This document shows, piece after piece, positions 1 through 7,932 of a stretch of 64,000 bases of DNA. The notes beneath the pieces were generated by a model that worked only from the letters and a program-made list of their open reading frames with translations, was not told the origin of the DNA and did no database searches. This DNA is from VRUE01 sp040879985 (GTDB lineage: Bacteria > Actinomycetota > Thermoleophilia > Solirubrobacterales > 70-9), in assembly GCA_040879985.1 (NCBI GenBank), contig JBBDJH010000009.1, forward strand, positions 54,501 through 118,500. Direction: 5' to 3'. The stretch's first letter is position 1. Each line of letters opens with the position of its first letter. A program made the translations under genes and the position numbers.

Positions 1-107
1 ACGATGCCGATCGCCAGGGCGCGCTGGCGGGCACGCCGGTTGGCGACGCCGGCGCCGTCGGCGCCGCGCTGCGTCTCCTTGCTGCGCCCGTTCCTGGATA
101 GATCCAC
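1..107 (-). CDS. Possible 5' end of a leftward gene (partial)
   Basis: A GTG start at 107, preceded by a GGTGGA purine stretch, opens a frame that runs without a stop to the window edge. The roughly 35 visible residues begin VDLSRNGRSKETQRG, a basic hydrophilic start, and end in a hydrophobic ALAIGIV that may begin a membrane segment. No family can be assigned from so little. It would be divergent from the epimerase gene that starts at 155. The opposite strand is also open here, so the call rests only on the plausible start and protein character. Confidence 0.35.
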   Translation of the reverse strand, partial: MDLSRNGRSKETQRGADGAGVANRRARQRALAIGI

Positions 108-154
108 TCCACCCGATTGTAGGCGCAGTGGTTTCCTGGATAGGGTTAGCGGTC

Positions 155-1150
155 GTGAAGGTCTTCGTAACCGGGGCAACGGGATTCATCGGCGGCACCG
201 TGGCGCGCCAGCTGCGCGAACGCGGCGACGACGTCGTCTGCCTCGTTCGCAACGCGGGCAAGGCCGGCAAGCTGACCGAGCTCGGCTGCGAGCTGGTCAG
301 CGGCGACCTCGGCGACGGCGCGGCGATCCGCGCCGGCATGGACGGCTGCGACGCGGTTATCCACGCCGCCGCGATGTACGAGGTCGGCATCCCCGCCAAG
401 CAGCGCCCGGCGATGTGGGAGGCCAACGTGGCGGGCACCGAGAACGTGCTGAAAACCGCCGGCGAGGCCGGCGTCGCCAAGCTCGTCTACGTCTCCACGG
501 TCGGCATCTTCGGCAACACCCACCGCCAGGTGGTCGACGAGACCTACGAGCCCCCCGGCAAGGACTTCACCTCCTACTACGAGGAGACGAAGCTGGAGGC
601 GCACCGGGTCGCCAAGCGGATGATCGAGGACGGGTTGCCCGGCGTCATCGTCCAGCCCGGCGGTGTCTACGGCCCCGGCGACACCTCGCAGGTCGCCGAC
701 CTCCTGGCGGAATTCTTCGCCGGGAAACTGATCCTGATGCCCTTCCCGGAGTTCGGCATCTGCCTGGCCCACGTCGACGACATCGCCGCCGGCATCCTGC
801 TCGCGCTCGACAAGGGCCACGTCGGTGAGACCTACGTGCTCAGCGGGCCGGTGACGACGATGCGCGAGGCGATCGAGACCGTAGCCGCGGCGACCGGCCG
901 CAAGGCGCCCAAGCATGCGATGCCGGTGCCGCTGATGAAGATGCTGACGCCGATCGGCCCGCTGGTCGGCAAGCTGATGGGCCAGCCGCCCAACCTGCGC
1001 GAGCTGATCTCCTCCGCCGACGGCGTGACCTTCTGGGCCGGCCACGAGAAGGCCAGCCGCGAGCTCGGCTACGCGCCGCGCGGCATGGAGGAGGGCCTGC
1101 GGCAGACGCTCGAAGGCGACGACCGCTTCCCGGCTCCGAAACCGGCCTGA
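155..1150 (+). CDS. NAD(P)-dependent epimerase/dehydratase (extended SDR)
   Basis: This 331-residue protein belongs to the extended short-chain dehydrogenase/reductase family that acts on nucleotide sugars and related substrates. The N terminus carries the Rossmann nucleotide-binding motif GATGFIGG, with VYVSTVG before a YYEETK catalytic Tyr-Lys pair near residue 145. The GTG at 155 is preferred to the GTG at 128 because VKVFVTGATG then begins directly at the first beta strand, as in relatives. It resembles HpnA-like or dihydroflavonol-reductase-like members, but the substrate cannot be read from sequence. It is followed after 16 bases by a metallo-hydrolase on the same strand and may be cotranscribed with it. 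Confidence 0.85.
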   Translation: MKVFVTGATGFIGGTVARQLRERGDDVVCLVRNAGKAGKLTELGCELVSGDLGDGAAIRAGMDGCDAVIHAAAMYEVGIPAKQRPAMWEANVAGTENVLKTAGEAGVAKLVYVSTVGIFGNTHRQVVDETYEPPGKDFTSYYEETKLEAHRVAKRMIEDGLPGVIVQPGGVYGPGDTSQVADLLAEFFAGKLILMPFPEFGICLAHVDDIAAGILLALDKGHVGETYVLSGPVTTMREAIETVAAATGRKAPKHAMPVPLMKMLTPIGPLVGKLMGQPPNLRELISSADGVTFWAGHEKASRELGYAPRGMEEGLRQTLEGDDRFPAPKPA

Positions 1151-1166
1151 GCCGGCCCCCGCCGCG

Positions 1167-2015
1167 ATGCGCGTAATCGACGTCGAGCACCTCGGCCGCC
1201 CGCACGTGATCGGCTGCTGGCAGGTCGGCGAGGCGCTGGTCGACCCCGGGCCCGAGTCCTCGCTCGAGACCCTGCTGGCGGCGCTCGGCGAGGACCGTCC
1301 GCGGGCGCTGCTGCTCACCCACATCCACCTCGACCACGCCGCCGCGACCGGCGCCCTGGTGCGCCGCTGGCCGGACCTCGAGGTCTACGTGCACGAGCGC
1401 GGCGCGCCCCATCTGATCGACCCGGCAAAGCTGCTGGCCAGCGCCGGGCGGCTCTACGGAGACCAGATGCAGCGACTCTGGGGCGAGATCGTGCCGGTGC
1501 CCGAGGCCAACGTGAAGCCGCTCGCGGGCGGCGAGCGGGTGCTCGGCATGCGCGTCGCATACACCCCTGGGCACGCCTCCCACCACGTCAGCTACCTGCA
1601 CGAGGAGAGCGGCACGGCCTTCGTCGGCGACGTCGCCGCGGTCTCGATCCCGGGCGTCGACCTGATCGTTCCCCCCACGCCGCCGCCCGACATCGACATC
1701 GAGACCTGGGAGGACTCGATCGCAATCGTCGAAAGCTGGCAGCCCGAGCGCCTGGCCCTGACCCATTTCGGCGCAATCGAGGACCCCCTCCCCCACCTGG
1801 CCCACGTCAAGGACCGCCTGCGCGAAGAGGCGCAGCTAGCCCGCGATCTGCCGGAGGACGCCTACGAGGCGCGTCATAGGCAACGGGTCGCCGCCAGCTC
1901 CACCAGCGAAGACGCAGCAACCGAGATGCTCCAATCCGTCCCCCCGCAATATCAGTGGCGAGGCCTCGACCGATACTGGACCAAGCTCGGCGAGAAACAG
2001 GAGGCGTCCGGGTAG
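1167..2015 (+). CDS. MBL-fold metallo-hydrolase
   Basis: This 282-residue protein has the metallo-beta-lactamase fold signature THIHLDHAAATG near residue 52, supplying the HxHxDH metal ligands. A later GHASHHVSYL, then FVGDVAA with the bridging Asp, and LTHFG provide the remaining ligands. Its layout resembles glyoxalase-II-like hydrolases; the substrate is unknown. It follows the epimerase by 16 bases on the same strand. The last 15 bases, including the TAG stop, form part of the left arm of a long inverted repeat, and the next gene, dapL, is convergent. Confidence 0.85.
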   Translation: MRVIDVEHLGRPHVIGCWQVGEALVDPGPESSLETLLAALGEDRPRALLLTHIHLDHAAATGALVRRWPDLEVYVHERGAPHLIDPAKLLASAGRLYGDQMQRLWGEIVPVPEANVKPLAGGERVLGMRVAYTPGHASHHVSYLHEESGTAFVGDVAAVSIPGVDLIVPPTPPPDIDIETWEDSIAIVESWQPERLALTHFGAIEDPLPHLAHVKDRLREEAQLARDLPEDAYEARHRQRVAASSTSEDAATEMLQSVPPQYQWRGLDRYWTKLGEKQEASG

Positions 2016-2111
2016 GGCCGGAACGTCTTGTACTTTTTTTGGGCTGCCAGCCTCGGACGGCCGCATCCTGTCTTCAAAAAAAGTTAAGTGGAGGCCCTAC
2101 CCGGACGCCTC
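2001..2111. repeat. Long inverted repeat, copy 1 (shared core, private arms)
   Basis: Perfect 19-base arms (2001-2019 and 2093-2111) enclose a 73-base core that starts GGAACGTCTTGTAC and ends AAGTTAAGTGGA. Within the core, ACTTTTTTT pairs with AAAAAAAGT. The left arm overlaps the last codons and stop of the metallo-hydrolase gene; the right arm lies 6 bases from the end of the convergent dapL gene. The core is nearly identical to that at 4184-4256, whereas the arms are different sequences in each copy but always pair. It may form a hairpin acting in mRNA 3' ends of both genes, or be a small palindromic mobile element. Confidence 0.85.
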
Positions 2112-2117
2112 CCGACC

Positions 2118-3287
2118 TCAAGCCAAATGCTCCCTCATCCGCTCGACCGCCTCGGTTATGCGCTCGTCCGGGGTGGTCAGGGCGATGCGGAAGAAGCCCT
2201 CGCCGCTGGGCCCGTACATCGAGCCCGGTGAGACGACGACCGCCGCCTCTTCGAGCACCAGCTCGGCGAAGGAGGTCGAGGTGTGGCCGTCCGGAACCGG
2301 CGCCCAGACGTAGATCGTGCCCTTCGGCGCGGTCACTTCGACGCCGATCTCAGCCAGCGCCGAGACGACCAGGTCACGGCGGCGGGCGTAGGTCTCGTTC
2401 ATCCGCTGCAACGGCCCCGGCGGGCCCTCTAGCGCGGCGACGCCGGCCTTCTGGACGGCCTCGAAGAGGCCCGAGTCGACGTTGGTCTTGAGCCGCCAGT
2501 AGGCCTGCACCGCCTCGGCGTTGCCGAGGATCGCGGCGCAGCGCCAGCCGGTCATGTTGAAGCCCTTGGAGAGCGAAAAGACCTCGACCCCGACCTCCTT
2601 GGCCCCCGGCGTGGCGAGGAAGCTCGGCGCGACGTAGCCGTCGTAGGTCGTCTCCGAGTAGGCGTTGTCGTGAACGACGAGGATCTCGTGCTCGCGGGCG
2701 AAGGAGACCACCAGCTCGAAGAAGCCCTCGGGGACGACGGCGCCGGTCGGGTTGTTGGGGTAGTTGATGAACATCAGGCGGGCCCTGGCGGCGACGTCGG
2801 CCGGGACCGCGCCGAGGTCGGGGACGAAGCCCAGCTCCGGAACCAGCGGCAGCAGCTCCGGCGTCGCCCCGGCGAGGATCGGCCCGCCGGTGTAGACGGG
2901 GTAACCCGGGTCGGAGGCGAGGGCGACGTCGCCCGGATCGAGAAAGGCGAAGCAGAGGTTGTAGATGCACTCCTTGGCGCCGATCGCCGGGATCGCCTCG
3001 GTCGCGGGGTCGATCTCGACCCCGAAGCGCTCGGCGTAGAAGCGCGCCAGCGCCTCGCGGAAGTCCTCACGGCCGCGATTGCTGGGGTACTGGTGGGTGG
3101 CGGGGTCGGCGACCGCCTCCTGCATCGCCGCGACGATGTGCGGGTAGGTCGGTTCGTCGGGATCGCCGATGCCGAGGCTGATCACGTCGATGCCGGCGGC
3201 GCGCTTCTCGGCGATCCGCCGCTCCAGTTCCTGGAACATGTAGGGAGGCATCGCCTCCAGGCGCTTGGACGGGTCTGCGATTCCCAC
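2118..3287 (-). CDS. dapL: LL-diaminopimelate aminotransferase-type PLP enzyme
   Basis: This 389-residue class I/II aminotransferase carries SLSKGFNMTGWR, whose Lys should form the Schiff base with pyridoxal phosphate, and INYPNNPTGA before it. Start region features such as SLGIGDPDEPT and HQYPSNRGREDFREALA are typical of the DapL/AlaT branch. DapL converts tetrahydrodipicolinate directly to LL-diaminopimelate in lysine and peptidoglycan synthesis. The dapL name is supported mainly by its position 11 bases downstream of a dapF-like gene on the same strand. An alternative is another amino-acid aminotransferase of the same clade. Confidence 0.8.
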   Translation of the reverse strand: MGIADPSKRLEAMPPYMFQELERRIAEKRAAGIDVISLGIGDPDEPTYPHIVAAMQEAVADPATHQYPSNRGREDFREALARFYAERFGVEIDPATEAIPAIGAKECIYNLCFAFLDPGDVALASDPGYPVYTGGPILAGATPELLPLVPELGFVPDLGAVPADVAARARLMFINYPNNPTGAVVPEGFFELVVSFAREHEILVVHDNAYSETTYDGYVAPSFLATPGAKEVGVEVFSLSKGFNMTGWRCAAILGNAEAVQAYWRLKTNVDSGLFEAVQKAGVAALEGPPGPLQRMNETYARRRDLVVSALAEIGVEVTAPKGTIYVWAPVPDGHTSTSFAELVLEEAAVVVSPGSMYGPSGEGFFRIALTTPDERITEAVERMREHLA

Positions 3288-3298
3288 GGGCGCGGAAT

Positions 3299-4144
3299 CT
3301 ATTCGGCGAGGTCGGACAGTGCCGCGACCAGCTCGGGCGAGAGCTCGCCGACGCAGATCGGCTCGGCCCAGCCCGCCAGGGTCACGTCCAGCTGATCTGA
3401 GATCACCACACGCAACTCCCCACCATCCAACCGGACGAGGACGGGGCTCTGCGCACTGGTGAGAACGGCCGCCACGGCGGCTCCGCTGGCCCCGGTCCCG
3501 GATGAGAGCGTCTCCCCCACGCCCCGCTCAAAGATTCGAGCGCGGATACTTGCGCCGTCGACCTTGAAGAAGGAGACGTTGGTCCGATTGGGGAACAGCT
3601 CGTGCGATGCGATCTCGGGACCAATGCTGGCAATGTCCAATTCCTCGACCTCATCGCCCACGTCGATCGCGCACTGTGGATTGCCAATCGACACATGCTG
3701 GAAACGCCACTCCCGACCGGCCGCAGTGAGGACCCCACTTCCGTCTGGCGAACCCGATGGGAAGTCCTTGGAGACCGTCGATGCCCGGCCCATCTCGACC
3801 GAGCAGGTCCGCTCCGACGTAATCGTCGGCGTAATCGGCCCCGCGGCAGTCCCCACGCTGAACGTGTCCTCCGTCGTCCAACGATGCCTACGCATGTACA
3901 GAACGGCCTCGCGCACCCCATTGCCGGACAGCTCGGCCTCAGACCCATCCGGGTTGAAGATCCGCACCTCTGCCACCACCTCCGGGTCATCGCTACGCGA
4001 GAGCAACAACACCCCGTCTGAGCCAATTCCGAAATGCGAATCGCAGATCTTCCGAATCCGCTTCTCCGTCAGCTCCCACGGCAGAACATCGTGCTCCAGG
4101 ATCACGTAGTCATTCCCCAGCGCCGTCCACTTCTCAAAACGCAT
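3299..4144 (-). CDS. dapF: Diaminopimelate epimerase homologue lacking both catalytic cysteines
   Basis: This 281-residue protein has the two-domain DapF layout: an N-terminal TALGNDYVIL, a first active-site loop SGNGVRE at residues 73-79, and a second GETLSSGTGAS at residues 210-220. In characterised DapF enzymes the paired catalytic residues are cysteines in CGNG and ACGTG. Here both are serine (Ser73 and Ser215), as the codons TCC and TCA confirm. DapF normally interconverts LL- and meso-diaminopimelate. Whether this version is active, altered or a lineage variant cannot be decided from sequence. It lies between miaA and dapL on the same strand. Its base composition looks less GC-biased than its neighbours. 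Confidence 0.82.
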   Translation of the reverse strand: MRFEKWTALGNDYVILEHDVLPWELTEKRIRKICDSHFGIGSDGVLLLSRSDDPEVVAEVRIFNPDGSEAELSGNGVREAVLYMRRHRWTTEDTFSVGTAAGPITPTITSERTCSVEMGRASTVSKDFPSGSPDGSGVLTAAGREWRFQHVSIGNPQCAIDVGDEVEELDIASIGPEIASHELFPNRTNVSFFKVDGASIRARIFERGVGETLSSGTGASGAAVAAVLTSAQSPVLVRLDGGELRVVISDQLDVTLAGWAEPICVGELSPELVAALSDLAE

Positions 4145-4162
4145 CGCCGCACCCTACCCACA

Positions 4163-4277
4163 AGGGCCTATTCCGGTAGGCCCGGAACGTCTTGTACTTT
4201 TTCCGGGCCACCTCCCTCGGACGGCCAATCCCTGTTTTCGGAAAAAGTTAAGTGGAGGGCCTACCGGAATAGGCCCT
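4163..4277. repeat. Long inverted repeat, copy 2 (shared core, private arms)
   Basis: Perfect 21-base arms (4163-4183 and 4257-4277) surround a 73-base core homologous to copy 1. The inner stem reads CTTTTTCC opposite GGAAAAAG, where copy 1 has CTTTTTTT opposite AAAAAAAG, so both sides changed together. The element fills the gap between miaA, whose stop codon overlaps the right arm, and the start of dapF, both on the minus strand. It would therefore be transcribed between the two genes if they share a message. Confidence 0.85.
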
Positions 4278-5013
4278 ACGCACGGTCATCGATGTGTCGC
4301 ACGATCTCGGCGGCAACGTCGGAGTCGGAGCGCCCGGTGCGGTCGATCGCGGTCAGGTTGGGGATCTTGCGCATCCAGGTCAGCTGGCGGCGAGCGTAGT
4401 TGCGCGAGCGCTTCTTCAGCCGCTCGACGTCACCGGCGAGCAGCTCATCGAATCCGAGCGCCTTGCGGGCGGTACGCGAGGGTCCAAGCTCTTCCGCCCG
4501 CACGACCTCCTCCGCAGCCCCGCCGGCGACGATCGCCTCGGTGCGGGCATCGATTTGCTCATACAGCTGCGCCCGCTCCATGTCGAGCCCGAAGAGCGTC
4601 GTCGGCAGTCGCGTCTCGGGCGACCACAGCTCCGAGTCCGTGGCTCCCGGCGGCGCCTTGACCAACGACAGCTCCGCCACCGCCGCCCGCAGGTAGAGCC
4701 CCGTCCCCCCCACGACGATCGGCCGCCGCCCCGCCGCCAGCGCCCGGTCGATCTCCGCGTGCGCCAACCCCATGTAGTCCCCCACGGAGAACGGCTGGGT
4801 AACCGGAACGAAGCCCACCAGCCGATGCTCCAACCGGGACTGCTGCTCAGTCGTAGCGACCCCGGTGAGCACCGCCAACCCCTCATAAACCTGCAACGCA
4901 TCGCACGAGATAGCGATGGGATTCTCTCCACGCTCCCGCAACTCCTCGGCGAGGGCTACGGCGACCCCGGTCTTCCCGACCCCGGTCGGCCCGAAGATGC
5001 CGAGGACGTTCAA
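4276..5013 (-). CDS. miaA: tRNA dimethylallyltransferase
   Basis: MiaA transfers a dimethylallyl group to A37 of tRNAs that read UNN codons. The 245-residue protein starts with the P-loop GPTGVGKTGVA, followed by an SCDALQVYEGL motif (family form DSxQVYrg) and the VVGGTGLYLRA motif. It ends with the family RRQLTWMRK segment. At 245 residues it is shorter than the roughly 300 usual for the family, with a compact insertion domain. Its start overlaps the miaB stop by 4 bases, so the two consecutive A37-modifying enzymes are translationally coupled. Confidence 0.93.
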   Translation of the reverse strand: MNVLGIFGPTGVGKTGVAVALAEELRERGENPIAISCDALQVYEGLAVLTGVATTEQQSRLEHRLVGFVPVTQPFSVGDYMGLAHAEIDRALAAGRRPIVVGGTGLYLRAAVAELSLVKAPPGATDSELWSPETRLPTTLFGLDMERAQLYEQIDARTEAIVAGGAAEEVVRAEELGPSRTARKALGFDELLAGDVERLKKRSRNYARRQLTWMRKIPNLTAIDRTGRSDSDVAAEIVRHIDDRA

Positions 5014-6326
5014 ACCGCGATCGGCTTCGTCGCCACCCCGCTGAGCGTGGTCGAGGTCGCCGAGTCGATCTCAACCTGCACGAGCTCTCCCGGCTCGGCG
5101 ACCCCGTCGAAGTTGACCGTCTTGTTGTGCCGCGTGCGCCCGCGCAGCCGGGTCGGGTCCGTCCGGCTCGGGCCCTCGACGAGCACCTCGAGCTCGCGCC
5201 CGACGAAGCGCTGCGAGCGCTCGCTGGCGCGGCGCTGGACCAGCTCGACCAGCCGCCCCATCCGCTCCTTCTTGACCGGGTGCGGGACGGCATCGTCCAT
5301 CGTCGCCGCCTCGGTCTCGCGCCGCGGCGAGAAGACGAAGGTGAAGGCGCTGTCGTAGCCGACCTCGTCGACCACTTCCAGCGTCGCCTCGAAGTCGGCC
5401 TCCGTCTCGCCCGGGAAGCCGACGATGATGTCGGTGGTGATCGCGCAGTCGGGCACGTGCTCGCGGATCAGCGATACCCGCTCCATGTACCGCTGCCGGT
5501 CGTAGGTGCGGCGCATCCGTTTGAGGATCGCGCTCGAGCCCGATTGCAGCGGCAGGTGGATGTGCTCGCAGACGGCGGGCAGCTCGGCGTGGGCGCGGAT
5601 CACGTCCTCCTTCATGTCCTTCGGGTGCGGGCTGGTGTAGCGGATCCGCTCGATCCCATCGACCGCGTCGACCCGCGCCAGCAGCTCGGCGAAGCCGATC
5701 CGCGACTCGCCCGGCAGGTCGCGGCCGTAGCTGTTGACGTTCTGGCCCAGCAGGGTCAGCTCGAGCACGCCGTCGCCGGCCAGTGCCTCTGCCTCGGCGA
5801 CCAGCTCGGCGGGATCGCGGCTCTCCTCCCGACCCCGGGTCGAGGGGACGATGCAGTAGGCGCACCTGCAGTTGCAGCCCTGCGAGATCTGCAGCCAAGC
5901 CTGGAACTCACGCTCGCGACGGGCCGGCAGGTGGCCGGAGAAGTCCTCGAACTCGAAGTAGCCCTGGGCGCTCAGCGAGTCCGAGTTGAGGAACTCCGCG
6001 AGGCGGTGGATCTGCCCTGGGCCAAAGGCGACATCGACGAAGGGGAAGCGCTCGAAGACCTCCTCCTTGACCGACTGCGCCCAGCAGCCGCCGACGCCGA
6101 CGACGCGCTCGGGGTCTTCCGACTTGAGCCGCTTCGCCTCGCCGAGGTGGGCGACGAAGCGGTTGTCGGCCGACTCGCGGATCGAGCAGGTGTTGAAGAG
6201 GATCAGATCGGCCTCGGCGCGGCTCGCCGCCTCCTCGTAGCCGAGCGACTCGAGCATCCCCTGCATCCGCTCGGAATCGTGCACGTTCATCTGACAGCCG
6301 AACGTGGTGACGTGGTAGCTGGGCAT
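5010..6326 (-). CDS. miaB: tRNA-2-methylthio-N6-dimethylallyladenosine synthase
   Basis: MiaB is a radical-SAM methylthiotransferase that acts on the product of MiaA. In 438 residues the three family domains are visible. The N-terminal UPF0004 domain begins TFGCQMNVHDSERM and continues with NTCSIRE and GCWAQS, supplying cluster cysteines. The radical-SAM core has the CxxxCxxC motif in GCNCRCAYCIVPSTRG near residue 155. The C-terminal TRAM domain contains GRTRHNKTVNFDG. It overlaps miaA by 4 bases, as expected for a coupled pathway. A small membrane-protein gene ends 28 bases upstream. Confidence 0.95.
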   Translation of the reverse strand: MPSYHVTTFGCQMNVHDSERMQGMLESLGYEEAASRAEADLILFNTCSIRESADNRFVAHLGEAKRLKSEDPERVVGVGGCWAQSVKEEVFERFPFVDVAFGPGQIHRLAEFLNSDSLSAQGYFEFEDFSGHLPARREREFQAWLQISQGCNCRCAYCIVPSTRGREESRDPAELVAEAEALAGDGVLELTLLGQNVNSYGRDLPGESRIGFAELLARVDAVDGIERIRYTSPHPKDMKEDVIRAHAELPAVCEHIHLPLQSGSSAILKRMRRTYDRQRYMERVSLIREHVPDCAITTDIIVGFPGETEADFEATLEVVDEVGYDSAFTFVFSPRRETEAATMDDAVPHPVKKERMGRLVELVQRRASERSQRFVGRELEVLVEGPSRTDPTRLRGRTRHNKTVNFDGVAEPGELVQVEIDSATSTTLSGVATKPIAV

Positions 6327-6354
6327 GGCCCAAACTCTAGTGGCCCAACTAGCC

Positions 6355-6609
6355 CTACTGCCGCTCCTCTTCTTCGGACTCCTGCGTCGCCTGCGGCAGC
6401 CCGACCTCCTCCTCGTGGTGCTCTTCCTCGTGCTGGGAGTGGAGCACCGCGAAGCTGCTCGAGAGGCCGATCAGCACGACGAACCAGACCACCACGACGG
6501 GGGTCGCCCGAGCGGGGAACTTCTTCAGCCGCAGGGCGGCGAAGCTGAACACGACCGCCGAGAGGGCGAGGGCGATCCCGGAGACGTAGAAGATCAACTC
6601 GTAATCCAT
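6355..6609 (-). CDS. Small two-helix membrane protein with acidic His-rich tail
   Basis: This 84-residue protein has two predicted membrane helices, about residues 5-25 (IFYVSGIALALSAVVF) and 38-58 (PVVVVWFVVLIGL), joined by a short basic loop. It ends in a charged tail with HSQHEEEHHEEE. I do not recognise a named family. It sits between rny and miaB on the same strand with gaps of about 30 bases, so it is probably in the same transcript. The metal-binding look of the tail is only suggestive. Confidence 0.7.
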   Translation of the reverse strand: MDYELIFYVSGIALALSAVVFSFAALRLKKFPARATPVVVVWFVVLIGLSSSFAVLHSQHEEEHHEEEVGLPQATQESEEEERQ

Positions 6610-6640
6610 GCCGGCGGCATCCTATCCATTGGAGACGACC

Positions 6641-7891
6641 TCAGCGGGCGTAGTTGGTCGCGCGGCTCTCGCGGATAACGGTGATCTTGATCCGGCCCGG
6701 ATAGCTCACCTCGCGCTCGACCGCGGCGGCGATCTCGTGCGAGATCAGGGCCGCCCGCTCGTCGTCGACCTCGCCCGGGTCGACCATCACCCGCATCTCG
6801 CGGCCGGCCTGCATCGCGTAGACCTTTTCCACCCCGGGGTGGCGGGAGGCGAGCTGCTCGAGCTCGCGCAGGCGAGCCACATAGCCGTCCAGGGAGCTGC
6901 CGCGGGCGCCCGGCCGGGCGCCCGAGAGGGCATCGGCCGCCTGCACGATCACCGCCTCGACCGTGCGCGGCTCGACCTCGTCGTGATGGGCCTCGATGGC
7001 GTGGGCCACCTCCTCGCTCTCGCCGTAGCGACGGGCGAGGCGGGCGCCGGCCTCGGCGTGGGTTCCCTCGACCTCGTGGCCGACGGCCTTGCCGACGTCG
7101 TGCAGCAGCGCCGCCCGCTTGGCGATGTCGCCGGCGCCGCCGAGCTCGACCGCGATCAGCGACGCCAGGTAGGAGCTCTCGAGCAGGTGCGCGAGCACGT
7201 TCTGCCCGTAGCTGGTCCGGAACTGCAACCTGCCGAGCAGGTCGATCAGGCGCGGGTGGACGCCGTTCACGTTGGCGTCCAAGACCGCCCTCTCCCCCTC
7301 TTCGACGACCCGCTCCTCGATTTCTTCGCTGGCCTGCTCGAAAGCCTCCTCGCAGCGGGCCGGGTGGATGCGGCCGTCGGCGACCAGCCGCTCGAGGGTC
7401 AGCCGGGCGATCTCGCGACGCATGCCGTCGAAGCTCGAGAGGCGCACCGCGGATGGCGTGTCGTCGACGATGATGTCGACCCCGGTGAGCTGCTCGAGCG
7501 CCTGGATGTTGCGGCCGTCGCGGCCGATCACCCTGCCCTTCATCGCGTCGTCGGGCAGGCGGACGAGCTGCGTCGCGGTCCGCATCGCGTGCGGCGCGGC
7601 GAGACGCTGCGTCGCCGTGGCGAGGATCTCGCGGGCGCGTCGCTCGGCCTCCTGGCGGGTCTCCTGCTCGATCTTGCGCAGAGCGAGGCCCGCCTGCCGC
7701 CGCGCGTCGGCCTCGACTTCGTCGCGCAGCATCCGCCGCGCCTCCTCGGCGGTCAGCGAGGAGATCCGTTCCAGCTCGGCACGCCGCAACCCGGCGAGTT
7801 GAGCGTCCAGCGCCTCCAGCCGGTCCAGAGCCGAGGCAGGCTCCGAGCCGTTGCCGCGTGACAGGGGCCACGACGGCATGCTGAATTTCAT
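6641..7891 (-). CDS. rny: Ribonuclease Y without the usual membrane anchor
   Basis: RNase Y is an endonuclease that starts mRNA decay. The 416-residue protein has a KH domain around residues 105-165 with the VIGRDGRNIQALE loop, then an HD phosphohydrolase domain with LLHDVGKAVGH and the HHDEVEP segment, and the family C terminus ending in YPGRIKITVIRE. The N terminus is a coiled-coil region rich in Arg, Ala and Glu. The transmembrane helix that normally anchors RNase Y is absent, and the protein is about 100 residues shorter than typical. The ATG at 7891 is followed by MKFSMPSWPL, with no longer in-frame start seen that would add a helix. It follows recA by 41 bases. Confidence 0.9.
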   Translation of the reverse strand: MKFSMPSWPLSRGNGSEPASALDRLEALDAQLAGLRRAELERISSLTAEEARRMLRDEVEADARRQAGLALRKIEQETRQEAERRAREILATATQRLAAPHAMRTATQLVRLPDDAMKGRVIGRDGRNIQALEQLTGVDIIVDDTPSAVRLSSFDGMRREIARLTLERLVADGRIHPARCEEAFEQASEEIEERVVEEGERAVLDANVNGVHPRLIDLLGRLQFRTSYGQNVLAHLLESSYLASLIAVELGGAGDIAKRAALLHDVGKAVGHEVEGTHAEAGARLARRYGESEEVAHAIEAHHDEVEPRTVEAVIVQAADALSGARPGARGSSLDGYVARLRELEQLASRHPGVEKVYAMQAGREMRVMVDPGEVDDERAALISHEIAAAVEREVSYPGRIKITVIRESRATNYAR

Positions 7892-7932
7892 CTACGCCAA
7901 GAGTACTCCCGTAGACGCGTTTGTCTAATCGG

